The notes beneath the pieces were generated by a model. The model ran no database searches and was not told where the DNA came from. It was given only the letters and a program-made list of their open reading frames with translations. The position numbers and the translations under genes are program-made. A DNA stretch of 58,151 nt, taken from positions 1 to 58,151 of the forward strand of contig JAFUDJ010000029.1 of the NCBI GenBank assembly GCA_017459445.1, in the 5' to 3' direction. Source of the stretch: Prevotella sp. (lineage in GTDB: Bacteria; Bacteroidota; Bacteroidia; Bacteroidales; Bacteroidaceae). Below, in pieces: positions 50,901 to 58,151 of this stretch; within the stretch, counting starts at the first letter, position 1; each line of letters begins with the position of its first letter.

Positions 50901-51201
50901 CCAGATGTGTCTGTCCGCTGAAGTTAACGGTCTGTGTCTTCATACCGATATAGCTGACACGTACCTTCAGGTTCTTGGCATTGTCAGGTACTTGCAGGTT
51001 GTAGTTACCGTCCATGTCGGTCACGACACCCTTGACGTAGCGGTTCTGGTTGTTCACCAGCACTACGTTGGCACCCATGATAGGTTCTAAGGAGTCGCCG
51101 AACTTCTCGGTGACCTTACCTGAAATCACATGGTTCTGAGCCATCATGCCCACTGAGCAAAACAGCATCAGGATAAGGATATATATTCTATTTTGTTTCA
51201 T
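47932..51201 (-). CDS. SusC/RagA-like TonB-dependent receptor, pair 2
   Basis: A 1089-aa importer with a signal peptide (ILILMLFCSVGMMAQ), a carboxypeptidase-regulatory-like domain (ISGKVTEKFGDSLEPIMGAN), a plug with VEEALQGQISGLDISLGGDP, TIRIRGTSSLNGSNEPLIVI, DGVPQDV and VLKDASATAIYGTKGANGVL, and a barrel ending FAFGINLDF. The order matches SusC. It works with SusD2. It is the second gene of the PUL run, 11 nt after the FAS1 gene. Confidence 0.95.
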   Translation of the reverse strand: MKQNRIYILILMLFCSVGMMAQNHVISGKVTEKFGDSLEPIMGANVVLVNNQNRYVKGVVTDMDGNYNLQVPDNAKNLKVRVSYIGMKTQTVNFSGQTHLDFTLESATTLGEVTVTGNRGARDLMGISRMEQTSSVQKLNLSDIVDNTPVTSVEEALQGQISGLDISLGGDPGASNTIRIRGTSSLNGSNEPLIVIDGVPQDVDINDDFDFSTANAEDFGALLNIAPANIESIEVLKDASATAIYGTKGANGVLLINTKRGAMGKTKFSFSSKLTFKYEPKSIPLLNGSQYVALMQDEIWNAANAKGVSSAANELNMLFNNKELMFDPDYRYYDEYNVDTDWVDAVKQNAIITDNNFSMTGGGEKAVYKLNLGYYNEQGTTKGTGVQRLSAGMKITYNFSDRLRVHTDFAFTNTNRDANVLDNARAMAQQKMPNLSPYWIDDVTKQSTGVYFTPESDFQGAFTSISSNKGSSNFNPVALVNEGYNKTTQRDGKMTITLGYDFPFHLQYQGWVSLNMRTTKNKKFLPQEATGVLWTNPFANQSTDATSDAFSLQTENKLIYNNTFAEKHKLIATAVFKTSDTQSFSSSNITYGNASPNLSDPVVGSVVASAGSDNSERRTVSLIGQAVYSFDNRYVLRATINHEGNSSMGKETRWGTFPAFGAAWNIEQEHFWGEGIRKWLTEAKLRFGLGWSGTSPSGASVYLGAYKRMNSQYDYMNMPAIEPDRMQLDNLKWETTREVDFGIDLRLFDRLNITFDYYDKRTKDMLIKTPALPTTTGYSSVKFINSGRMSNKGFELRFDYTVLKNKDWTVSVNANVSRNINKVEEIPNTWVQDQYSFGNGKYAQRVVEGSPVGSFYGYRYLGVYQNTNDTYARDASGKVMYDYNGQPITMRNGTTLTFPGDAKYEDVNHDGVINENDIVYLGNSNPKLIGGGGFQVRWKQLTLTTFFYGRYGQKVINSARMNLESMYGTGNQSTAVLHRWRAEGDQTDVPRALYGMGYNYLGSDRFVEDASFIRLKTLSLSYNFPKKWLKKWGITKLNAFITGYDLFTWTKYKGQDPEVKLPSASTALVMDGATTPVSKRFAFGINLDF

Positions 51202-51212
51202 GGCTGTCTGGT

Positions 51213-53513
51213 TTATTCAATGATTCCGTCAATCAGTTGCATACATCCGTCTGAGAAGGCAAAGGGCAGGCCAAAGTACTTGGTGCTGACCGGTATGGCA
51301 TTGGCTCCGTCTTTTTGGATGGAGAAAGTCTCGCCGTTGTCAATGATACTCAAGTTCTCGCCGCTCATACTTAGGAAGGTACCCTTGCAGTCAGAGCCGG
51401 GGTAGGGATAGCTGGTAAACGAGTTCATCAGCGACGAGATGAAGTATTGGCGCAGGTAGTTGGCCAACAGCGTCTTGTTGTTGGATGAAAGCGTTCCTGT
51501 TACCGTATAGTCGCTGGCAATCTTCAGACTTCCGCAGCCGGGAATCTTGGCAATGTTCTGGCTGATGGCCTCGTTGGTAGGAACGAAAGCTATCAGGCGC
51601 AGGCCAACGGCGGCTAATGAAGGCATCAGTCCGGTTTTGGTGTCAACCAGGCCGGATTTCTGCAGCAGCTGTGAGAAGAGGTAATATTCGTAGGTCTTAT
51701 CGTTACCTACGGCTAAGAGGTGCTCCAAGCCGTCTCCCGAGGCTTCGGCGAACAGCATGGGTGCATCGTAGCTATAGGAACGGCCGTTGTCCCAAGCCTC
51801 GCCACTGTTCTGAATCTCGTGGAAGTCGACAAAGGGCGAACCCGTATATCCGGGACGTAGTTGCTCGTTGAACAGGGCGTTGGTCGTGATTTGTCCATCG
51901 CGCACGTACCAATAATTAAAAGTAGCATTGGTAGGTACTACTTGAAGACCGGACGTCTTCAGCTCATTGACGTTCTGGGCGGTGTGGATGTTGACGATGC
52001 TTTGCTTACGTCCACGGCCCATGCTTACGAAGTTGCCGTCCTGGGCGCTGTACTCTTCCAGAATACTACCCTGTGTCGTCACGTTCAGTCGCATGGCCGG
52101 GTCGTTGTTCTCAAACTGTTCGTTGGAGGGAATCAGCGTGACGAACTCTGACTTGTTGGATGCCAACGACAGGATGTACTCACTGCCGTCCAAGGCATAG
52201 AGGTAGTCGATGTAGTTCTTGTCCTTGAAAGCAGGGCCGACAACCGACGAGAAGATGGCCGGAGCCTTCATGTCGTCCATGCCGTAGAGGACGCCGTTGA
52301 CGCACATCTTGCGGTCGGTCACTTGGTCAGGCTCTACATTGATGGGTGTACCGTAGTAGGTCTGCACCTTCTCGTTCTTGATTTCCTCGGGGAATACCAA
52401 CTCGTTGGCCTGGGCAAACGACTGCATGATGAAGTATTCTAAAATCAGCGGGTCAAGGTCGCTCAGCTGGCTATAACCGCTCTCTGCCGTCCAGTAGTCG
52501 GTGAAGAAACGGTCCATGGCGGCATTGGTGGGAGCGAAGATGCTATAGCCTACGCTCTCCAGCTGTGCCATCTGGCGGTAGTTGTTCACCGGCCACTCGC
52601 AGGAAATCCTCGGCAGACGGCCGTGGGTGCGGATATATGCGGTGTAGCCTAAGTTGTCGTTGGTTTCTTGGTCAGCCTCCTCATAGGTGGCATAGCTGTC
52701 GTAGAGGCTGAGGAAGTCGCTGTAGTCGGGATTCTTTCTCAACTCATTATAGATAGTCTCCATGGGGCGAATGACCTGATTGATATGGTACAGGTATCCG
52801 TTGTCAGTGATGACGGCATTGCCATCCGTCACGCTGGCATTGGCCACGTTGAAGCCGTTCGAGCCGCCCGTCCATTGGCTGTTGGGGAAGAAGTACTCAT
52901 AGTTGTAGGCGGCATCAATACCCTTGGTCTCGAAGAGCTTGTTCGACAGTACGGGCAGGAAGCGCTCGTAGTGGTAGATTTTCAGGTCGGTCAGCTCCGT
53001 TGCCGTAGGAGTAAGCTTGACGCTGACCTCTTCAATGTCGTCACGGCTGCGGGTACGGTGCTTGTAATACAGGCCGGCATTGACCTGCTTCTGCTCCTCC
53101 GTGGCACCGTCGCCGTCGGTAGGACGGAAGTTCACCAGCTTGTTCCAGTCGTATGCATAGTACATGAGGTGGAACCCGATAGTGTTCTTCAGCAGGGTTG
53201 GGTCTTGGGCATACATGTCCTCTACCGAGGAGTAGCCATACTCTTGCAGGAAACTTGTGAATGCCTGGTTGTTGGGAGCCATCACGGTCATGATGCTCTT
53301 ACCGTCGACAATCGGCCGGTAGCCTGACAGTTCAATGCCCCTTAGGAACATGGAGTAGTTTCCCTCACCCTCCAGCACCTGATAGGCATTGCCCTTGACG
53401 TTGTCTGGAATGCGATACTGGTCGCTGTCTTCCAAACTTTCTTGGCAGGACACGGCAAAAGCGGCAGCCATAAACAGGCCGCACACCATAGATAAACCTT
53501 TGAATTTTGCCAT
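51213..53513 (-). CDS. Fasciclin (FAS1) multi-domain lipoprotein, 766 aa
   Basis: A 766-aa lipoprotein (lipobox AAFAVSCQE). At least three FAS1-type domains are visible: residues about 40-135 (MFLRGIELSGYRPIVDG, IMTVMAPNNQAFTSFLQE), about 255-420 (YLYHINQVIRPMETI, YSIFAPTNAAMDRFF), and about 600-766 (YYLFSQLLQKSGL, LRLIAFVPTNEAISQN). It starts the minus-strand PUL run and diverges from the pectate lyase. FAS1 proteins in PULs are likely surface adhesion or binding proteins; the ligand is unknown. Confidence 0.85.
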   Translation of the reverse strand: MAKFKGLSMVCGLFMAAAFAVSCQESLEDSDQYRIPDNVKGNAYQVLEGEGNYSMFLRGIELSGYRPIVDGKSIMTVMAPNNQAFTSFLQEYGYSSVEDMYAQDPTLLKNTIGFHLMYYAYDWNKLVNFRPTDGDGATEEQKQVNAGLYYKHRTRSRDDIEEVSVKLTPTATELTDLKIYHYERFLPVLSNKLFETKGIDAAYNYEYFFPNSQWTGGSNGFNVANASVTDGNAVITDNGYLYHINQVIRPMETIYNELRKNPDYSDFLSLYDSYATYEEADQETNDNLGYTAYIRTHGRLPRISCEWPVNNYRQMAQLESVGYSIFAPTNAAMDRFFTDYWTAESGYSQLSDLDPLILEYFIMQSFAQANELVFPEEIKNEKVQTYYGTPINVEPDQVTDRKMCVNGVLYGMDDMKAPAIFSSVVGPAFKDKNYIDYLYALDGSEYILSLASNKSEFVTLIPSNEQFENNDPAMRLNVTTQGSILEEYSAQDGNFVSMGRGRKQSIVNIHTAQNVNELKTSGLQVVPTNATFNYWYVRDGQITTNALFNEQLRPGYTGSPFVDFHEIQNSGEAWDNGRSYSYDAPMLFAEASGDGLEHLLAVGNDKTYEYYLFSQLLQKSGLVDTKTGLMPSLAAVGLRLIAFVPTNEAISQNIAKIPGCGSLKIASDYTVTGTLSSNNKTLLANYLRQYFISSLMNSFTSYPYPGSDCKGTFLSMSGENLSIIDNGETFSIQKDGANAIPVSTKYFGLPFAFSDGCMQLIDGIIE

Positions 53514-53577
53514 TATACTACGTAGTTCGTTATTAGTTTTTTTATTTCTTAATAGTTTGTTAGCAATAGATTGACTG

Positions 53578-53585
53578 CAAATTTA
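53578..53585 (-). promoter_or_regulatory. PUL operon -7 box
   Basis: Minus-strand TAAATTTG, about 65 nt before the first gene of the run. Confidence 0.5.
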
Positions 53586-53659
53586 CAATATTTTACTTAT
53601 TTAATAAACGTTTATCTTTAATCGTTATGATTAATTAACACTTCAAGAGAGCTCAATTC

Positions 53660-53691
53660 TTGGGCTATTCCATGAAAAAAGCGTAACTTTG
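53660..53691 (+). promoter_or_regulatory. Pectate lyase promoter
   Basis: TTGG at 53660-53663 and TAACTTTG at 53684-53691, 20 nt apart; the leader is about 45 nt. Confidence 0.7.
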
Positions 53692-53742
53692 TCCCCGAAT
53701 AGCAAACTACAAAGCGAATAAACTAACGAATCAGAAACCATC

Positions 53743-56700
53743 ATGAAGACAAGATTTACTATGATTGTAGCCATGCTGACGCTCTGCATCAGCATGAGTG
53801 CACAACAGTTGGCATTCCCAGAGGCGCAAGGATGGGGGCGCTTTGCTGTCGGCGGGCGTAACGGAAGCGTCTACCATGTGACCAATCTCAACGACACAGG
53901 AGCGGGTTCCCTGCGCGATGCCGTCAGCAAGCCGAACCGCATCGTCGTGTTCGATGTGGCCGGTGTCATCAATATCAGCAGCCGCATGGTGTTCAGCAAC
54001 AACCTCTACGTGGCCGGGCAGACGGCACCGGGTGAGGGCATCACCGTCTATGGCAATGGCGTCAGCTTCTCGGGGGCCTCTAATATCATTGTCCGCTACA
54101 TGCGCTTCCGCATGGGCCACAAGGGTGACAGTGGCAAGGACTGTGCCGGTATTGCCAACGGCGCCAACATGATTTTCGACCACTGCTCCTTTGCCTGGGG
54201 ACTGGATGAAACCTTCTCCATCAATCCCGACGGCAAGGGAACGACTCCGCAGAACATCACGCTGCAGAACTGTGTCATCGGACAAGGCCTGATGACTCAC
54301 TCTGCCGGAGGACTGATGCAGGCCGACTACATCTCGCTGGTAGGCAACTTCTACTGCGACAACTCTACCCGTAACAACAAAATCAAGGGTATCAACCAGT
54401 ATGCTAACAATATCGTCTATAACTGGTCAAACGGTGCCTATATCATGGGTGGCGACTCGGAGGGCTCGTCGTATGTCAATATCCAGTCGAACCTCTTCAT
54501 CAACGGCCCGGCCAAGGGTGGGGCAGCCTTCACAGGCGGTAATGCCGATTTCCACTGCTACGGCGTTGACAACTGGCAGGACCGCAACATGGACGGTGTG
54601 TTCGACCCGCAGGAAATCACCGACTACAATGCGGCAACCCGCGAGTCGGAGCCTTACGACTATCCTGCCTTGAAGCTGAATCCCGGTAATGATTTGCTCA
54701 AGACCAACCTGCCTACCGTGGGCGCCTCGCTGCCTTACCGCGACCCTGTGGACTACTACATGGTTGACGAGGTGATGTCTTATGGTACGAAGGGTGCACT
54801 CATCTCCAATGAGGAGACGCTGATTTACGGTGCTCCCTCTACGTGGAAAGTCTACGCCGGTGTCAAGAAGCAGGATACCGACGGCGACGGTATGCCCGAT
54901 GAATGGGAAATCGACCACATGACTGACCCGAACAAGGATGACGCCATGGAGATAGACGCTTCTAACGGCTATACCAATATCGAGAACTATATCAATGACA
55001 TCACCGTTGAAGACCGCGACTTCTTCCTCCGCATCCCTGTCGGCCTGACCTTGGAGAAAGCCACGACCCAGACCTTGAACATCAGCTGGCGCGACTATAC
55101 CTATGAGGAAGACGGCTTCGCCATCGAGCTCAAGAAAGACGGCGATTTCGCGGAGATAGCCCGCACGAGTGCCAACAGAACCAGCTACACTATCGCCGAC
55201 TTGGAGCCCGGAACGAAATATACGGTACGAATCCGTGCCTTCAAAGGCAGCGACAAATACTCAGAATACACTGCTGAGGCTGCCATGTCGACACGGCCGT
55301 TGGAGGCTGACATGGTCGACATCGACAGCTACCAGCCCGATTACACTTGGACCGACGGTGACTTTGACAAGGCACAGGCCGACGGCAAGAACGTGCTGCT
55401 GGCTCCCGTTGCCGACAATGAGCTGACGCTTACCGAGACTACCGAGCCTGCTGCCGTGGTCTTCATGGAGCCTGTCAACCTGACCGTCAGCGGAACAGGG
55501 GCTTTCGGCGGTGCCACGTCAGTCAACAAGGCCGGCAACGGTACGCTGACGCTGAACAATACCAACAGCTATACCGGAGCCACCGTGGTGCACGACGGCG
55601 TGTTGGAGTTTAACTCGCTGAAGAACGGCGGCGAGCCAAGCGCCATCGGCAGCAGTGTGGAGTTCGCCCAGAGCTGGGTCTTCGACGGCGGCACCTATCG
55701 CTATACCGGCGGTAACACGACCACCAACCGCTCTGCCAAGCTTTCGCAGACCTCTGCATTCGACATCAAGTCGGCCACCGTCACCATGAACGGTGTGATA
55801 GAAGGAGCCGATGCCACCAGCGACTTCATCATCGACGGCGGCGGCCAGCTTACCGTCGGTACCACCCAGTTCTTTGGCTATAAGGGCGCTACCATTCTGA
55901 AGGGCAGTAAGCTCTACCTGAGTACGACCGACATATCCAAGGCCGGCATCGGCTCTTCGTCCAAGCTGGTATTTGCTGGCGGACACCTGCAGACCAAAGG
56001 CGAGTCAAACGGCTACGAGACTTATTCCTTCCCCATAGAGGTCCTTGAGGAGACCACTTCGCAGTTCTCGCCCAACCGTAACTGCTACATCAACAACAAG
56101 GTGTCCGGCAGCGGTACGCTGCAGCTGAACATTCCCTATCTGCGCGAATATGTGCAGGGCGACTGGAGCGGGTTCAGCGGCCGGCTCATTGCCAACGGCG
56201 TGTCTTCCGACAGTCGTGGCTCACTGCTCTTATTAGATAAGTCGCCCGCCCTCGACAAGACCATCATCGAACTGAAGGGCAACGCCAACCTCTGTTATTG
56301 GAGCACTACTGGCAACTTGACTATCGGCGGTCTCTCCGGCAGCAGCACAACATTCGTTAACGGCTCCAGCAAGCAGACCGACAACTTCACCTGCACATGG
56401 ACTATCGGCAGCGCCAATTCCGACGAGACCTTCGCCGGTAAAATCAACAACTGGTCAGCCTCAGGCAGCGGTCATCAGGGTACCGTCAACATCGTCAAGA
56501 CCGGTACAGGTCTGTGGCGACTGACAGGTAGCAGCGACTATAAGGGAACTACCATGGTGAACAGCGGTATGCTTATCATCAACGGCAGCAAGACCGGAAC
56601 CGGCGCCGTCACCGTCAAAGCCGATGCCACGCTGGCCGGTACGGGTAGTGTGTCGGGTGCCGTCACGCTTAACAATGGTGCTACGCTGATGGTCGGCGAC

Positions 56701-57648
56701 GAACTGGCTTCCGACCATGGCCTGACCTTCAAGGGGAACCTGACCCTGAAGGAAGGTGCCGTCCTCCAGCTGAACGATGCCATGATGAGTGCTGCGCACT
56801 ACAAAGATGACGAGATACAGGCATTCACCTGCTCAGGCACTGTCACCGGCACCTTCACCGAGATAATCCCTGCCACGCCAGGTGAAGACCAGGCATGGGA
56901 CACCAGCAGGCTCTATACCGATGGTATTCTGAAGGTTGTCGGCGGCGACGAGAAGCCCGACCAGCCCGGCCCCGGCCCTGATGAGCCGCAGAGCGAGACG
57001 AAGAAGGTCTGCTTGGCATGGGGCAATATGACACGCCTTCCTGACAAAGATGCCTGCACGCGGCTGGAAGGTTCCGAGGCTGACCCCTCGAACAACATCG
57101 GCTTCAGCATGTACTACACCACCGCTACCGACAAGACCTTCGGCCAGGGTGTCAAGATGACCTACGACTTCGACGGCGTACAGCGTACCGGCATCAAGCT
57201 CTCCAATGGCGCACAGACGGCTATCGGCATTCCTGTAGGCTACAAGGTGACGAAGATGACCCTTTGGAGCATCGTAGGCACCAACGCCTCTGACCGCACC
57301 AGCTACTGGAAGGAAGTGGCAGGCAACAGCTATACCGAAGCCGACAGCCAGATACTTGACCTGACAGCCACCGCCAGCGCCCCCAACAAGGCTGAGTTCA
57401 CGCTGAACAACGTGCAGAACGAGCTGACCTTCACCAATGCCGGCGAGCAGCAGAGCGTCGTCATCGTCCTGGAGTACCACACGGGCGGTTCTTCCAGTGG
57501 CATTGAGACGCTGAGCGTGGGCGAGACCCTGCGCATGGAGTACTATACGCTGGCCGGCGAGCGTGTCGCCACACCGGGCAAGGGCATGTATATCATGCGG
57601 ACCACCATGCGCGACGGCCGTACCGTCAGTCGCAAGGTCGTGCTATAG
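53743..57648 (+). CDS. Pectate lyase-like (PL1-type) protein with FN3, PATR repeats and C-terminal tail
   Basis: A 1301-aa secreted protein. After the signal peptide comes a parallel beta-helix (residues about 24-370) with GWGRFAVGGRNGSVYHVTNL, DTGAGSLRDAVSKPNRIVVF, VAGQTAPGEGITVYG and IIVRYMRFRMG, typical of polysaccharide lyase family 1. A calcium-type TDGDGMPDEWE repeat lies near 380. An FN3 domain (about 430-530), autotransporter-associated PATR strands (GNGTLTLNNTNSYTGATVVH; KTGTGLWRLTGSSDYKGTTM) and a sorting tail (YTLAGERV, KGMYIMRTTMRDGR) follow. It should cleave polygalacturonate outside the cell, supplying the PUL. The catalytic Arg has not been located with certainty. Confidence 0.85.
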   Translation: MKTRFTMIVAMLTLCISMSAQQLAFPEAQGWGRFAVGGRNGSVYHVTNLNDTGAGSLRDAVSKPNRIVVFDVAGVINISSRMVFSNNLYVAGQTAPGEGITVYGNGVSFSGASNIIVRYMRFRMGHKGDSGKDCAGIANGANMIFDHCSFAWGLDETFSINPDGKGTTPQNITLQNCVIGQGLMTHSAGGLMQADYISLVGNFYCDNSTRNNKIKGINQYANNIVYNWSNGAYIMGGDSEGSSYVNIQSNLFINGPAKGGAAFTGGNADFHCYGVDNWQDRNMDGVFDPQEITDYNAATRESEPYDYPALKLNPGNDLLKTNLPTVGASLPYRDPVDYYMVDEVMSYGTKGALISNEETLIYGAPSTWKVYAGVKKQDTDGDGMPDEWEIDHMTDPNKDDAMEIDASNGYTNIENYINDITVEDRDFFLRIPVGLTLEKATTQTLNISWRDYTYEEDGFAIELKKDGDFAEIARTSANRTSYTIADLEPGTKYTVRIRAFKGSDKYSEYTAEAAMSTRPLEADMVDIDSYQPDYTWTDGDFDKAQADGKNVLLAPVADNELTLTETTEPAAVVFMEPVNLTVSGTGAFGGATSVNKAGNGTLTLNNTNSYTGATVVHDGVLEFNSLKNGGEPSAIGSSVEFAQSWVFDGGTYRYTGGNTTTNRSAKLSQTSAFDIKSATVTMNGVIEGADATSDFIIDGGGQLTVGTTQFFGYKGATILKGSKLYLSTTDISKAGIGSSSKLVFAGGHLQTKGESNGYETYSFPIEVLEETTSQFSPNRNCYINNKVSGSGTLQLNIPYLREYVQGDWSGFSGRLIANGVSSDSRGSLLLLDKSPALDKTIIELKGNANLCYWSTTGNLTIGGLSGSSTTFVNGSSKQTDNFTCTWTIGSANSDETFAGKINNWSASGSGHQGTVNIVKTGTGLWRLTGSSDYKGTTMVNSGMLIINGSKTGTGAVTVKADATLAGTGSVSGAVTLNNGATLMVGDELASDHGLTFKGNLTLKEGAVLQLNDAMMSAAHYKDDEIQAFTCSGTVTGTFTEIIPATPGEDQAWDTSRLYTDGILKVVGGDEKPDQPGPGPDEPQSETKKVCLAWGNMTRLPDKDACTRLEGSEADPSNNIGFSMYYTTATDKTFGQGVKMTYDFDGVQRTGIKLSNGAQTAIGIPVGYKVTKMTLWSIVGTNASDRTSYWKEVAGNSYTEADSQILDLTATASAPNKAEFTLNNVQNELTFTNAGEQQSVVIVLEYHTGGSSSGIETLSVGETLRMEYYTLAGERVATPGKGMYIMRTTMRDGRTVSRKVVL

Positions 57649-57664
57649 CAGCACGACCTTGCGA
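57630..57664 (+). terminator. 15-bp hairpin overlapping the lyase stop codon
   Basis: TCGCAAGGTCGTGCT (57630-57644) pairs perfectly with AGCACGACCTTGCGA (57650-57664); the stop codon lies in and beside the 5-nt loop. The left arm codes for the end of the C-terminal tail. Confidence 0.75.
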
Positions 57665-57689
57665 ACGGGGTGTGTCATGAAGGTCACGA

Positions 57690-57816
57690 TGTCATGAGTG
57701 TCATTAAGGTTTTTCAGTCGGAGGGGTGATTTCCGGCTCATAATAAATATAAATTTTAATTTATATATTATTATGCGGACTTCCGCACTCCGAAATGCTT
57801 AATGACACTCATGACA
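57690..57816. repeat. MITE-like palindromic element
   Basis: Perfect 19-bp inverted arms (TGTCATGAGTGTCATTAAG at 57690-57708; its complement at 57798-57816) surround an AT-rich palindrome (57739-57775, CATAATAAATATAAATT with a near-complement). The right arm is followed by a further degenerate copy (ATGACACTCGTGACATG). No gene is inside. The element would form a long stem of about 127 nt. Confidence 0.75.
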
Positions 57817-57858
57817 CATGACACTCGTGACATGCCGGTTAAGGGTTAAAGTACCTTT

Positions 57859-57990
57859 GCCGTCGCATTTAAGATGCAAACGGCAATTGATGAGGGAAGG
57901 GGCTATGAAGCGAGAACCGTCCAAGCTGCCCCGGAGAACGGTTCAATTAGGCGGATTGCACCGTTCTTCCTTCAGGAAACCAATTCTGGG
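57859..57990 (+). ncRNA. Candidate structured RNA with alternative pairing
   Basis: GCCGT and ACGGC enclose GCAT-ATGC (57859-57884). GGGGC (57899-57903) pairs with GCCCC (57928-57932). GAACCGT in that loop (57914-57920) can pair with ACGGTTC (57938-57944), making a pseudoknot. The same ACGGTTC can instead join a hairpin with ACCGTT (57960-57965) and CAAT/ATTG. TACCTTTG lies at 57852-57859, but without a clear -33 box, and the opposite strand also has a promoter. Function and strand are open; I recognise no known riboswitch. Confidence 0.4.
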
Positions 57991-58093
57991 AACCAAGGGA
58001 CTGTGATTATTTTTCTTTGTTCATGATTTCAGTATTACTCCGTAAGAGACATATCTGTCGTGGCATGTGCTGATTCTTTCTTGTTAGACAGTG

Positions 58094-58125
58094 CAAATAT
58101 AGTAACATTTTCTTGAAACAACAAA
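58094..58125 (-). promoter_or_regulatory. Minus-strand promoter near the right edge
   Basis: Minus-strand TTTG (58125-58122) and TATATTTG (58101-58094) with about 20 nt between. The transcript would begin near 58087 and run into the gene-free region 57650-58090, where no minus-strand gene is visible. Confidence 0.55.
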
Positions 58126-58151
58126 ATAATACCTTTAAAAATGACCACAGA

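Noticed and set aside
57859-57990. Cobalamin riboswitch or group II intron 3' end
   Set aside because: The GGTG-A-TCC and CCCCGC-ACTGT core of the first and the two-helix domain V of the second could not be found on either strand.

Overview
The window reads as a chromosomal segment of a Bacteroidales bacterium, most like Prevotella or a close relative. The signs are SusC/SusD pairs, NigD-like and DUF3298 lipoproteins, surface proteins ending in a Por-type (T9SS-like) C-terminal tail, an Abi_2 pair, and promoters of the Bacteroidetes form (TTTG or TTGG, about 19 nt, then TAnnTTTG) in front of many genes. The taxon is inferred from family content only; no rRNA or tRNA is present.

Region 1 (1-9190) is GC-rich core genome. 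It holds rpmH, a PASTA-domain membrane protein, rluD, ddl, an acyltransferase, a NigD-like lipoprotein, a convergent VanZ-like gene, a sodium symporter, a helix-hairpin-helix protein and an M16 peptidase. Several gene junctions carry short tandem repeats of 7-9 bp.

Region 2 (about 9190-20090) is an AT-richer accessory island and the most interesting part. It has two copies of one arrangement: a large secreted Ig-like protein with a C-terminal sorting-like tail, a short 9-mer repeat leader, and a tiny unlisted acidic gene (49 and 52 aa; MKK-Y--P start, AAS in the middle, R-G-FDD acidic end) followed by a long perfect hairpin. Each copy is accompanied by an Abi_2 family gene whose 5' leader folds into a GC hairpin plus T-tract ending just before the start codon. 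A DUF4143-type AAA ATPase with its own repeat-rich leader lies between the copies, next to a 22-nt-period hairpin array.

Region 3 (20095-34975) returns to core-like genes: DUF2851, a thioesterase, dprA, dsbD, mdh, a DUF5703 glycosidase-like protein, a metallophosphoesterase, an L-fucose isomerase-like protein, argB, an ECF sigma factor with a membrane partner, and a DUF3298 lipoprotein. An orphan small-RNA gene with its own promoter and terminator sits between mdh and the DUF5703 gene.

Region 4 (35012-57648) is a polysaccharide utilisation locus. One minus-strand run encodes a FAS1-like lipoprotein, SusC, SusD, two more FAS1-type lipoproteins, a second SusC and SusD, and a CTD-tailed surface protein. 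Divergent to it is a 1301-aa pectate lyase-like protein with FN3, autotransporter-type repeats and the same kind of tail. Pectin or a pectin-associated glycan is the likely substrate (inference).

The right edge (57649-58151) has no gene. It holds a terminator-like hairpin overlapping the lyase stop, a MITE-like palindrome, a candidate structured RNA with mutually exclusive pairings, and an outward minus-strand promoter.
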